Shown here in pieces: positions 54,667-63,294 of a DNA stretch of 64,000 nt. A model generated the notes under the pieces. It was not told the DNA's origin. It did not search any database and saw only the letters and a program-made list of their open reading frames with translations. Source of the DNA: Pedobacter sp. ok626 (GTDB lineage Bacteria > Bacteroidota > Bacteroidia > Sphingobacteriales > Sphingobacteriaceae); contig NZ_FNEX01000001.1 in assembly GCF_900100435.1 (NCBI RefSeq), positions 372,001-436,000 of the forward strand, given 5' to 3'. The position numbers and the translations under genes are program-made. Numbering within the stretch: position 1 is the stretch's first letter; each line of letters begins with the position of its first letter.

Positions 54667-56953
54667 ATTTCTTTTTATTTGGATCATGATCTCCAGCTGC
54701 TTATGGACTGCGAATGCACAAAATAAGCAAGCTGAGACTAATCTGGTATGGAACAGTCAGAGCGAAGACGCTGCAGGCTCTATGCCTTGTGGTGGGGGCG
54801 ACATTGGTCTGAATGTTTGGGTGGAAAAGGGAGAACTGCTTTTTTACATTTCCAGAAGTGGAACCTTCGACGAAAACAATACTTTGTTAAAACTTGGACG
54901 GGTAAGACTTAAGTTAAGCCCTAATCCTTTCGAGGCAGGTAGTACTTTTAAACAAGAACTGGTTTTAAAAGAGGGCTATGTAAAGGTAACTGGCACAAAA
55001 GCTGGATTACAGACGGAAGTAAAAGTTTGGGTTGATGTTTTTAAACCCATCATTCATCTTGAATTAAAAAGTAACCAAAAGACTTTTGCTGAGGCTGGTT
55101 TTGAAAGCTGGCGAAATGAAGATCGCTTGACGAAGGGAAAAGAAAACAACCAAAACTCCTATAAATGGGCACCGAAGGGCGAAGTGAAAACCTTTAAAGA
55201 CAGCATTGCCTTTAAAAACAACGGATTATTGTTTTTCCATCAGAACAAAGACTTTTCTGTTTTTGATGTTACAGTGAAGCAACAAGGAATGGACAGCGTT
55301 AAGGATAAATTGTTTAATCCGCTAAAGCACCTGGTATTTGGAGGCTCAATGCAAGGAGAAGGCTTGGTCCCCTCAGGAACTTACACTGGTAGTTATTCGG
55401 GAATACCCTTTAAAGGCTGGAAACTAAAAAATGCCAAGGCTTTAAATATCATCAATATTGCGATCACATTGCATACCGCAAAAACCCCGTATATCAACAA
55501 TTGGGAAAGCGAATTAAGAAAGACAGCAGCCATTAAAAATAAACAAGCATTTGAAGCCACTAAAAACTGGTGGAAGAGTTACTGGGAACGCAGCTTTATA
55601 GAAATGAGCAGCCAACAGCAGCCCTTAGTTGCACAAGCAGGAAAGAACTATCAGTTGTTTCGTTATATGTTGGGTTGCAATGCTTTTGGAACTTATCCCA
55701 CTAAATTTAATGGGGGCTTGTTTACCTACGATCCGGGATTGGTAGATTCAACATTAAAATATACCCCTGATTTTAGAAACTGGGGTGGAGGAACGCATAC
55801 GGCACAAAACCAACGACTGGTATACTGGCCAATGCTGAAAACTGGGGATGTAGAAATGATGAAGCCACAGTTTGATTTTTATACAAATCTATTGCGTAAT
55901 GCGGAGCTGCGAACGGAGCTTTATTGGGGGCATAAGGGGGCAAGCTTTACCGAGCAACTAGAGAACTTTGGTTTGCCAAATCCTGCTGAGTATGGTTGGA
56001 AACGACCTGCAGGTTACGATAAAGGTATGGAATACAATGCCTGGCTGGAATACGAATGGGATACCGTACTGGAGTTTTGTATGATGATGTTGGAAACCGA
56101 AAGCTATACGGGAAAAGATGTAAAACCATACCTTCCATTTATAGAAAGTTGTCTTAACTTTTTTGATGCGCATTACAGCTATTTAGCTAAGCAAAGGGGT
56201 AGTAAAGCACTGGATGGCAATGGTCATTTGGTTTTGTACCCAGGATCTGCAGCAGAGACTTATAAGATGAGCTATAATGCGACATCTACCATTGCCGCAT
56301 TGAAAACCGTATTGGGCCGTTTGTTGGAGCTTAAAGGGCTCTCTGAAGGGCAAAGGGAAACATGGTCTGCAATGTTAAAACGTATTCCGCCAATTAGCTT
56401 CAGAGCGTTTGAGGGACATCCAACGATTGCTCCGGCTAAAGTATGGGAAAGGATAAATAATACGGAAAGTCCACAATTATACCCTGTTTATCCATGGGGG
56501 ATTTATGGAGTTGGCAAACCTGGATTGGACACCGCTATCAACACTTTTAAATACGATACAGACGTCTTGAAATTTAAGAGCCATGTGGGCTGGAAGCAGG
56601 ATAACATTTTTGCGGCAAGATTGGGCTTGGTAAAAGAAGCGGCCGAATTGACCTTGTTGAAATTAAAAGATTCTGGCAGAAGGTTTCCCGCATTTTGGGG
56701 ACCAGGGTTTGATTGGGTGCCAGATCACAATTGGGGAGGTTCCGGGATGATTGGCTTACAGGAAATGCTATTGCAAGACCATGAGGGAAAGATCTTCTTA
56801 TTTCCAGCATGGCCCAAAGAATGGGATGTTCATTTTAAACTGCATGCTCCTCAGCGAACTACGATAGAGGCTGTATTGGAGAATGGAAAGGTAGAATTGT
56901 TAAAAGTAATACCCGAATCGAGACGGAAAGATATCGTGATTTTAGTAAAATAA
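54650..56953 (+). CDS. Secreted DUF5703 glycosidase-like protein with (alpha/alpha)6 barrel
   Basis: The start is taken at the ATG at 54,650 (767 residues), because the frame upstream begins with TTG and MIGKSKFLFIWIMISSCLW gives a proper signal peptide (to NAQ). This overlaps the esterase gene by 17 bases. The N-terminal sandwich (LVWNSQSEDAAGSMPCGGGDIGLNVW split over residues about 30-55) fits DUF5703. A barrel with GCNAFGTYPTKFNGGLFTYD and a C-terminal domain like those of GH95-type clan enzymes follow. I infer a glycoside hydrolase of an uncharacterised family. Confidence 0.7.
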   Translation: MIGKSKFLFIWIMISSCLWTANAQNKQAETNLVWNSQSEDAAGSMPCGGGDIGLNVWVEKGELLFYISRSGTFDENNTLLKLGRVRLKLSPNPFEAGSTFKQELVLKEGYVKVTGTKAGLQTEVKVWVDVFKPIIHLELKSNQKTFAEAGFESWRNEDRLTKGKENNQNSYKWAPKGEVKTFKDSIAFKNNGLLFFHQNKDFSVFDVTVKQQGMDSVKDKLFNPLKHLVFGGSMQGEGLVPSGTYTGSYSGIPFKGWKLKNAKALNIINIAITLHTAKTPYINNWESELRKTAAIKNKQAFEATKNWWKSYWERSFIEMSSQQQPLVAQAGKNYQLFRYMLGCNAFGTYPTKFNGGLFTYDPGLVDSTLKYTPDFRNWGGGTHTAQNQRLVYWPMLKTGDVEMMKPQFDFYTNLLRNAELRTELYWGHKGASFTEQLENFGLPNPAEYGWKRPAGYDKGMEYNAWLEYEWDTVLEFCMMMLETESYTGKDVKPYLPFIESCLNFFDAHYSYLAKQRGSKALDGNGHLVLYPGSAAETYKMSYNATSTIAALKTVLGRLLELKGLSEGQRETWSAMLKRIPPISFRAFEGHPTIAPAKVWERINNTESPQLYPVYPWGIYGVGKPGLDTAINTFKYDTDVLKFKSHVGWKQDNIFAARLGLVKEAAELTLLKLKDSGRRFPAFWGPGFDWVPDHNWGGSGMIGLQEMLLQDHEGKIFLFPAWPKEWDVHFKLHAPQRTTIEAVLENGKVELLKVIPESRRKDIVILVK

Positions 56954-57052
56954 GGTTTTGGCAACGATTGCGTATTTATTTTGGAGGGATTACTAAAATC
57001 ACTGTTTAAAACTATGTAGAATTGTATTGAAACCATTTATAACACAACAAGT

Positions 57053-58969
57053 ATGAAAATGAGACCTTTTATATTTAGCTTGATTGCCTTCGTTATGACG
57101 GCTCCACTGGCTAATGCGCAAGATGCCAAAATGAAGACTAAGCCTTTATCTGATCAGATGGCGGCTACTGTAATGGAAGTATGGAAGGAAAGATCCAAAA
57201 AATGGTCATATGATGATGGAGTTGTCCAAGATGGAATGAATGAGATCTGGAGAAGAACCGGTAATGCGGTATACTTCAAATATGTTCAAAGTAAAATGGA
57301 TGAGTTTATTTCGCCTGAAGGTGTGATAGATACTTATAGTCAGGATCATTTTAACATTGATAACGTAAAAAATGGTACGGTTTTGCTTGATTTATACAAA
57401 GTAACCGGACAACAAAAATATTTCAAAGCAGCAACCATATTATGGGAGCAATTGCAAAAACACCCGAGAACAAAAGAAGGCGGTTTCTGGCATAAAAAAA
57501 TATATCCAAATCAGATGTGGTTGGATGGATTGTACATGGGACAGCCTTTCTATGCTGAATATGCCGCACTAATTAACAATAAACCAGCTTTTGATGACAT
57601 TGCGAACCAATTCATTTTTATGGAGAAAAATGCCAGGGATGCAAAGACTGGATTGTTGTATCATGGTTGGGATGAATCAAAAGTAGAGCGTTGGGCTGAC
57701 CCTAAAACAGGTTTGTCACCACATATTTGGGCCAGAGCAATGGGTTGGTATGCCATGGCATTGGTAGATGTGTTGGATAATTTCCCTAAGGATCATCCGA
57801 AAAGAAAAGAACTGATTAATATCTTGAACCGATTGTCAACTGCTATCAAAAGGGTACAGAACAATAAAACCGGCGTATGGTATGATATTTTAGACCGTCC
57901 AAATGATAAAGGCAATTACTTTGAATCTTCGGCTTCTGCCATGTTTGTGTATGCTATCGCTAAAGGCGTAAGAATGCAATACTTGCCACAATCGTATTTT
58001 GCCGTAGCTGATAAGGGATACAAAGGAATGCAACAAGAATTTGTTGAACAGCGTGCGGAAAATATGGTGAACCTTAAAGGGACTGTTACCGTATCTGGCC
58101 TAGGAGGCAAACCTTATCGTGATGGTAGCTACGCCTACTATTTAAGTGAAAAAGTAATCACCAATGATCCTAAAGGTGTAGGTGCCTTTTTAAAAGCGAT
58201 CAACGAAATGGAAATTGCAGCTATGCCTAAACCAGGTTTAGGGAAGACTGTAGTATTGGATTCGTATTTTAATAATGAGACCAAGAAAGACCAAAGTGGT
58301 AATGTAGTTTCATGGCATTACAAATGGGAAGAAATGTCTAATGGTGGTTTTTCTATGTGGGGAGAGCAGTTTAACAATGCAGGTTTTAAAACTTCAACAT
58401 TATACAATGCGCCTACAGCAGCGAATCTTAAAAATGCTTCGGTTTATATCATCGTAGATCCTGATACACAAAAAGAAAGTCCTAAGCCTAATTTTATTGG
58501 TGCCAATGACATTAAGAATATTACGGATTGGGTTAAAGCAGGTGGTGTCTTGATATTGATGGGGAATGATACCGGAAATGTAGAGTTTGATCATTTTAAC
58601 CAGCTGGCTAAGAACTTCGGTGTTCAATTTAACAAAGACAGCAAGGGCCGTGTAGTTGGTAATAAGTTCGAAATGGGCAAGGCGATTGTGCCTGCAGGCA
58701 ATGAACTCTTTAAAACTGCGGAACAATTATACATCAAGGAATATAGCACGTTAAAACTAGTGGCACCGGCTAAATCTGTGCTTAAAGATAAGGATGGAAA
58801 TAATATGATGGCTGTTGCGAAACTAGGCAAAGGTTCTGTATTCGTTATTGGTGATCCATGGTTATACAATGAGTATGTAGATGGAAGAAAGTTGCCTGCT
58901 GAATATGATAACTTTAAAGCGGGACAGGACTTGGTGAATTGGGTTGGTAAACAGTTTATAAAGAGATAA
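57053..58969 (+). CDS. GH105 unsaturated rhamnogalacturonyl hydrolase with extra C-terminal GATase-like domain
   Basis: The 638-residue protein has a signal peptide (to ANAQD). The GH105 barrel (about 30-395) shows MWLDGLYMGQPFYAEYA with catalytic-type Asp158, LLYHGWDES and SPHIWARAMGWYAMALVDVL. These enzymes remove the unsaturated uronic acid left by pectate or rhamnogalacturonan lyases. Residues about 410-638 form a second domain (VVLDSYFNNETKKD, ITDWVKAGGVLILMGNDTGN, GKGSVFVIGDPWLYNEY), resembling the DUF4350/glutamine-amidotransferase-like fold. That domain is absent from standard GH105 proteins of about 370 residues. Confidence 0.87.
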   Translation: MKMRPFIFSLIAFVMTAPLANAQDAKMKTKPLSDQMAATVMEVWKERSKKWSYDDGVVQDGMNEIWRRTGNAVYFKYVQSKMDEFISPEGVIDTYSQDHFNIDNVKNGTVLLDLYKVTGQQKYFKAATILWEQLQKHPRTKEGGFWHKKIYPNQMWLDGLYMGQPFYAEYAALINNKPAFDDIANQFIFMEKNARDAKTGLLYHGWDESKVERWADPKTGLSPHIWARAMGWYAMALVDVLDNFPKDHPKRKELINILNRLSTAIKRVQNNKTGVWYDILDRPNDKGNYFESSASAMFVYAIAKGVRMQYLPQSYFAVADKGYKGMQQEFVEQRAENMVNLKGTVTVSGLGGKPYRDGSYAYYLSEKVITNDPKGVGAFLKAINEMEIAAMPKPGLGKTVVLDSYFNNETKKDQSGNVVSWHYKWEEMSNGGFSMWGEQFNNAGFKTSTLYNAPTAANLKNASVYIIVDPDTQKESPKPNFIGANDIKNITDWVKAGGVLILMGNDTGNVEFDHFNQLAKNFGVQFNKDSKGRVVGNKFEMGKAIVPAGNELFKTAEQLYIKEYSTLKLVAPAKSVLKDKDGNNMMAVAKLGKGSVFVIGDPWLYNEYVDGRKLPAEYDNFKAGQDLVNWVGKQFIKR

Positions 58970-58982
58970 TTTTTAGATCAAT

Positions 58983-59771
58983 ATGGATTTGCAATTAAAA
59001 GATAAGGTAATCATAGTAACTGGTGGTGCCAAAGGGATAGGAAAAGCAACTGCACAGGCATTTGCTGCTGAAGGCGCCATTGCTATCATTGTGGGTAGAA
59101 AGGAAGCGGATAACCTGAAAGTAGTAGAAGAAATTATGACTGCGGGTGGCAAAGCTGTACAGGTTGCCGCTGAATTGAGCGATCCGGATGCTTGTGAAAA
59201 TGCGGTAAAAGCTATCATTAGTCAGTTTGGAAGAATTGATGGCCTGGTAAATAATGCAGGAGTAAATGATGGTGTGGGACTGGAGCATGGTAATTATAAA
59301 GACTTTATGGCTTCTTTACATAGGAATGTTGTTCACTATTATTTAATGGCGCATTTTGCTTTGCCTGAATTGATTAAAAGCAAGGGTGCTATTGTAAATA
59401 TCACCTCTAAAACTGCCGAGACTGGACAGGGAAACACTTCGGCGTATGCAGCCGCAAATGGCGGTAGAAATGCATTGACAAGAGAGTGGGCCGTAGAATT
59501 GTTGAAACATGGCATCAGGGTAAATGCAGTCGTAGTAGCAGAATGTTGGACTCCTGCTTACGAAACCTGGATTGAAACCCTGCCAGATGCAGAACAGAAA
59601 TTAAAAGAGATCACTTCAAAAATACCATTTGAAAACAGAATGACTACGGCACAAGAAATAGCTGATATGGCTGTGTTTTTGATGTCGGGAAGGTCAAGCC
59701 ATACCACAGGTCAAATCATTCATGTGGATGGGGGATATGTACATCTGGACAGGGCTTTGGCCAATGCTTAA
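58983..59771 (+). CDS. Short-chain dehydrogenase/reductase, L-fucose-dehydrogenase-like, with YxxxN active site
   Basis: The 262-residue cytoplasmic protein has the SDR cofactor motif TGGAKGIG (residues 13-20), NNAG (90-93), Ser142 and Tyr155. The residue four after Tyr155 is Asn159 (SAYAAANGG) instead of the near-universal Lys. AECWTPAYETWI and a VDGGYVHLDRA end complete it. Relatives are annotated as L-fucose or deoxysugar dehydrogenases. It is next to a zinc alcohol dehydrogenase, so the two may oxidise a sugar and its acid in sequence. Confidence 0.83.
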   Translation: MDLQLKDKVIIVTGGAKGIGKATAQAFAAEGAIAIIVGRKEADNLKVVEEIMTAGGKAVQVAAELSDPDACENAVKAIISQFGRIDGLVNNAGVNDGVGLEHGNYKDFMASLHRNVVHYYLMAHFALPELIKSKGAIVNITSKTAETGQGNTSAYAAANGGRNALTREWAVELLKHGIRVNAVVVAECWTPAYETWIETLPDAEQKLKEITSKIPFENRMTTAQEIADMAVFLMSGRSSHTTGQIIHVDGGYVHLDRALANA

Positions 59772-59794
59772 TGCGATAAACTTAGAAGAAATAA

Positions 59795-60811
59795 ATGAAA
59801 ACACTAGTTTGCACTACACCAGGAACATTTGAATACGCTACAGCTGAAAAGCCAGTATTAACTTCTGGCAATGCAATTATAAAAATTAAACGAATCGGTA
59901 TCTGTGGTACGGATTTACATGCTTTTGAAGGTACTCAACCCTTTTTTAGTTATCCAAGGATTTTAGGTCACGAACTTTCGGGCGAGCTGCAAGAGTTTGA
60001 TGGAGCTGAAGGTTTTGAAAAAGGAGAAGCTGTTACATTCATACCTTATTTTAATTGTGGTGTATGCATTGCATGTAGGTCAGGTAAGCCCAATTGTTGC
60101 ACGGATATTAAAGTCTGTGGTGTACATGTAGATGGCGGAATGGCCGAATACCTTTCTGTTCCTTCACATACACTGATTCATGGTGAAGGCTTAAGCTTTG
60201 ATGAACTGGCATTGGTTGAACCATTGGCTATCGGAGCTCATGGTGTGCGTAGAGCAGCTATAGAAAAGGATGAATTTGTGTTGGTAATAGGAGCTGGTCC
60301 CATAGGCCTGGGAACGATGGAGTTTGCCAGAATTGCCGGAGCAAAAGTGATTGCACTTGATATTAATGATGCACGGTTGCAGTTTTGCAAGGATAGACTG
60401 AAAGTACCCTATGTAGTGAATGCGCTTGCTACAGACGTTTTAGGGCAATTGAAAGCGATTACCGGTGGTGATATGCCGACAGTAGTGATAGATGCTACAG
60501 GAAGCTTAAAAGCGATTAATAATGCCTTTCAGTATATGGCACATGGTGCTCGTTTTGTGCTTATTGGCTTGCAGAAGGAAAATATTTCCTTTAGTCACCC
60601 TGAGTTTCATAAACGTGAAGCCACTCTGATGAGCAGTAGAAATGCAACAAGGGCTGATTTTGAACATGTAATTGCTGCTATGAAAGCTGGTCTGGTAAAT
60701 CCAACCACTTACATCACCCATAAAGTTCAATTTGCTGAAGTAAAAGATGAATTTCAAAGCTGGCTTGATCCTGCGAATGGGGTGATCAAAGCAATGGTTG
60801 AAGTGGAATAA
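59795..60811 (+). CDS. Zinc-dependent medium-chain alcohol/sugar-acid dehydrogenase
   Basis: The 338-residue protein has catalytic-zinc residues Cys37 (GICGTD) and His59-Glu60 (LGHELSG). A structural-zinc set is formed by Cys88, Cys91, Cys94 and Cys102 with normal spacing, and the Rossmann motif is VIGAGPIGLG. It resembles L-galactonate/L-gulonate/threonine-dehydrogenase-type enzymes. As the last gene of the run, followed by a strong terminator, it probably oxidises a hydroxyl of a sugar or aldonate produced by the SDR upstream. Confidence 0.88.
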   Translation: MKTLVCTTPGTFEYATAEKPVLTSGNAIIKIKRIGICGTDLHAFEGTQPFFSYPRILGHELSGELQEFDGAEGFEKGEAVTFIPYFNCGVCIACRSGKPNCCTDIKVCGVHVDGGMAEYLSVPSHTLIHGEGLSFDELALVEPLAIGAHGVRRAAIEKDEFVLVIGAGPIGLGTMEFARIAGAKVIALDINDARLQFCKDRLKVPYVVNALATDVLGQLKAITGGDMPTVVIDATGSLKAINNAFQYMAHGARFVLIGLQKENISFSHPEFHKREATLMSSRNATRADFEHVIAAMKAGLVNPTTYITHKVQFAEVKDEFQSWLDPANGVIKAMVEVE

Positions 60812-60816
60812 TTATA

Positions 60817-60848
60817 GGAGCCAATTAGTTTTCGGACTAATTGGCTCC
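60817..60848. terminator. Bidirectional terminator with 13-bp perfect stem
   Basis: GGAGCCAATTAGT (60,817-60,829) is the exact reverse complement of ACTAATTGGCTCC (60,836-60,848) with loop TTTCGG. It lies between two converging genes and closes the long plus-strand run. Confidence 0.8.
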
Positions 60849-60855
60849 AGTAAAT

Positions 60856-61365
60856 TTAGTCTCTATTCCAAAATGCAGGTGGCTCTATACCTAAGCTGCG
60901 TAAATAAACGGTACCCTGTGCACGGTGGTGAATCTCGTTGTCAATAAAATATAGAATGGTTGAAAAAACCTGGCCTTCATATTGACCAAAAGCTAATACA
61001 ACTTCTTGAAACCGGGCGTCAGAAATTTCTGGCCAAAATGCAATAATCTCTTCGGTTGATTGATCCAATAATTTAAGTAGTCCATCCTTAGACTGATCTT
61101 CCTTGTTTATGGAATGATTATTAATGTTGCCAGCATGTTCCCAGTTGTCGGTTGCAATTCCCCTTATGCCAGGACCTGAAATATCTATGATTTCCTTTAT
61201 CATTGTAGCGAATGGACGCATACCGCCAATGCTATAATCAAATAACTTATCTTCAGGAAAGGCTTCAATTACTCGTCTGGTAAGGCGACGGTGGCCTAGC
61301 CATTCATTCAATAAGTTTTCAGTAGAAACGAATAACGTAGTTTCGGTGTTGGTTGTCGTTGTCAT
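60856..61365 (-). CDS. DinB-family protein
   Basis: The start is taken at the ATG at 61,365 (169 residues, MTTTTNTETTLFVS); the longer frame needs a GTG. It is a four-helix-bundle DinB/YfiT-like protein with likely metal-ligand His residues, one in WLGHRRL and a pair in NEIHHRAQGTVYLR. The last motif is diagnostic for the family. Members are metal-dependent thiol-transferase-like or damage-associated proteins of mostly unknown role. It appears unrelated to the sugar genes. Confidence 0.82.
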   Translation of the reverse strand: MTTTTNTETTLFVSTENLLNEWLGHRRLTRRVIEAFPEDKLFDYSIGGMRPFATMIKEIIDISGPGIRGIATDNWEHAGNINNHSINKEDQSKDGLLKLLDQSTEEIIAFWPEISDARFQEVVLAFGQYEGQVFSTILYFIDNEIHHRAQGTVYLRSLGIEPPAFWNRD

Positions 61366-61448
61366 AATCTTATTTTTATGGGTTATGTGTTTTTCTAATA
61401 CAAAGAAAACACGGCCCACTGACAACCCTATGGCAGTGTGTTTTTTAT

Positions 61449-61856
61449 TTAAATTTTAATCGTTACGGGCTCTTCTTTTCCGTTATGACAGCTTGCGCAA
61501 GAGATATTGGTTAATTTTCCTTCTTTGTCTTTTTCGTGGAAATACTTTTTGTTGACCTTGTTAGTCATTCTCATCATATTCCTTGCAACCTCTTTTTTAG
61601 GATTTTCATCACTGGCAAAATCAAGTTTTTTAGGATTGTCTTTGCGAGGAGCATGACAGTAGTTACATTTTACGCCCAATGCAAGTTTAAAGCCGTCCAT
61701 AACTTTATCAAGATCATCATGGCTGATGTTCTTTGGAAGCACTTTAAGATTTGTAGCTTTCGGTTCCTGTTTAGGTTCTTGCTGTGGCATAAAAGCACTT
61801 AGCATCACAACCGTACCTAATAATAAAGAAAAAGTAATCGTCTTTTTATAGCGCAT
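61449..61856 (-). CDS. Small di-haem cytochrome c (reaction-centre-cytochrome-like family)
   Basis: The 135-residue protein has a signal peptide (to about AFMPQ) and two haem-binding motifs, CNYCH and CASCH. KNISHDDLDKVMDGFKLALGVKCNYCH fits the CytoC_RC-like family found in many non-photosynthetic Bacteroidota. It should sit in the periplasm and carry electrons. It lies between the DinB and Lrp genes on the same strand, with spacing that permits independent transcription. Confidence 0.87.
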   Translation of the reverse strand: MRYKKTITFSLLLGTVVMLSAFMPQQEPKQEPKATNLKVLPKNISHDDLDKVMDGFKLALGVKCNYCHAPRKDNPKKLDFASDENPKKEVARNMMRMTNKVNKKYFHEKDKEGKLTNISCASCHNGKEEPVTIKI

Positions 61857-61947
61857 AACAAATGGTTTAATGTATATATTAAACCAATATAGCCAGATTA
61901 GATTAATATGACAAACCTATTGTTTATTGGGAATTAATCTTAATAAT

Positions 61948-62445
61948 CTACTGTCCATTAGTATGCAATTGGGGCATTTCTAAAGTATAGGCTAGTTCTC
62001 TTTTAGCTTCATTAATCACAAACTGGCTACGCACAGTCCCTACATCTGGCAGGCTGGCTAGTCTATTTACTATAAACTCCTTATAAGCATGCATGTTGCT
62101 AACCACGATTTTTAACATAAAATCAAAATCTCCTGTCATGTGATAGCATTCCATTACTTCGGTGAACTTAACTACTTCCTGCTCAAAGTTCTTTAAGGAC
62201 TGGGTACTGTGGTCTTTCAGTTGAATCGAGGTAAAGGAGGTCAGCATTTCACCCAGTTTTTCACGGTTAATGATGGTGAGCGTACCAATAATATAGCCGA
62301 TCTCTTTGAGCCGTTCCACTCGATTGAAAATGGTGTTTCCGGCTTTATGTAGCTTTAAACCAAGTTGTTTGTTGGTCAACGAGGCATCTTTTTGAATGAG
62401 GCGTAAAAGTTGTAGATCAGTCTGATCCAAAGTCGTAGTAGTCAT
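61948..62445 (-). CDS. Lrp/AsnC-family transcriptional regulator
   Basis: The 165-residue protein has an N-terminal winged helix (LDQTDLQLLRLIQKDASLTN, KQLGLKLHKAGNTIFNRVERL) and a RAM ligand-binding domain (VMECYHMTGDFDFMLKIVVSN). It probably senses an amino acid. The C-terminus is slightly longer than the usual 150 residues. It is divergent from the gene at 62,694. Confidence 0.9.
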   Translation of the reverse strand: MTTTTLDQTDLQLLRLIQKDASLTNKQLGLKLHKAGNTIFNRVERLKEIGYIIGTLTIINREKLGEMLTSFTSIQLKDHSTQSLKNFEQEVVKFTEVMECYHMTGDFDFMLKIVVSNMHAYKEFIVNRLASLPDVGTVRSQFVINEAKRELAYTLEMPQLHTNGQ

Positions 62446-62637
62446 ATAACCATATTTTTACGCTTGTTTTTTGCAAATTAAATCTATTCTATTCAGATTG
62501 TCAAGTAGTTAGCTTTAATTCTGTCAGATAGATACTTTCTTACACTTTAAAGAATTTAATTCTGTTTGAAAGGTGTTTAATGGAAGATTTTTCCAAATTA
62601 GCTGCTGTGTATGGATTTATCAATCATGCTGATCAAA

Positions 62638-62668
62638 TTTGTGTACATTCTACACCACGATTACTTTG
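62638..62668 (+). promoter_or_regulatory. Promoter with internal operator-like repeat upstream of 62,694
   Basis: TTTG (62,638-62,641), a 19-base spacer and TTACTTTG (62,661-62,668; one mismatch to TAnnTTTG) fit a Bacteroidota promoter. GTGTA-CATTC-TACAC (62,641-62,655) is an inverted repeat inside the spacer, a usual place for a repressor or activator site. Confidence 0.45.
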
Positions 62669-62693
62669 CCAGTAGTCAACTAATTTCTGAAAA

Positions 62694-63122
62694 ATGAGTT
62701 TAAATTTTTTAAGTATCAATCGTCTGGATGAGTATAAGAGCGACGCAAAGTTGCAAACTACCATTAGTTCCCGCTTAATGTGGTTAGATGAAGGCGAAAG
62801 TATGGTTTTTGTACCATCTGGTGTTTCTTTTGATCTTGATATTTATCCTTCAACAGGATGGATATTTTCGTTCAATGAGCTTTTTTATAGGGACTTTTTG
62901 GATCGGTACCCTCAGGATTACAACTGTGCTTTGATGGCGAAAAGGTCATGTGATTATTTGTTTATTCCATTAAGTGTCAAGTTACGAATGGAAATGTCTG
63001 AACTAGCAGATTTGTTGATAAAGGCGCTAAAAGAGGGGCAATCAGAATTGTTCTTGCAGGCCTACGCAGATTTAATTTTGCTAAATGCAAATCAGGCATA
63101 CGTAGGAATACACAGTAAATAA
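62694..63122 (+). CDS. AraC-sensor-like protein without HTH domain
   Basis: The 142-residue protein shows the cupin-like sensing half of AraC-family regulators: VFVPSGVSFDLDIYPSTGWIFSFNELFYRDFLDRYPQDYN, read across residues about 37-77, and a helical linker SELADLLIKALKEGQSELFLQAYADLILLNANQAY. The HTH domain that should follow is absent; a stop and a strong terminator come directly after. It is either a truncated regulator or a free-standing ligand-binding or dimerisation partner. Call rests on pattern reading only. Confidence 0.5.
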   Translation: MSLNFLSINRLDEYKSDAKLQTTISSRLMWLDEGESMVFVPSGVSFDLDIYPSTGWIFSFNELFYRDFLDRYPQDYNCALMAKRSCDYLFIPLSVKLRMEMSELADLLIKALKEGQSELFLQAYADLILLNANQAYVGIHSK

Positions 63123-63134
63123 GATTCGATAATC

Positions 63135-63178
63135 AATAACAAAGGGGCATTTGTTTTTACAAATACCTCTTTGTTATT
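63135..63178 (+). terminator. Rho-independent-type terminator with long stem
   Basis: The arms at 63,135-63,153 and 63,160-63,178 pair over 19 positions, with two G-U pairs, around TTTTTA. It follows the 142-residue gene by 12 bases and the right arm runs into T-rich sequence. Confidence 0.75.
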
Positions 63179-63279
63179 TCCATTGGAGATCGCGAATTAT
63201 TCTTCGTTTGCCACGGAAATAAAATTGCTTTTTTGTTATCCTTATGAGTAATAGGATATTATTTTTTAGTAATTTTACA

Positions 63280-63286
63280 AAAGGGG
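63280..63286 (+). promoter_or_regulatory. Shine-Dalgarno AAAGGGG deciding the start of the second ECF sigma gene
   Basis: AAAGGGG ends 8 bases before the ATG at 63,295, so that codon is preferred over the in-frame ATG at 63,244, which has no such motif. The residues it removes (MSNRILFFSNFTKGEIF) do not match the family start. Confidence 0.6.
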
Positions 63287-63294
63287 AAATCTTC

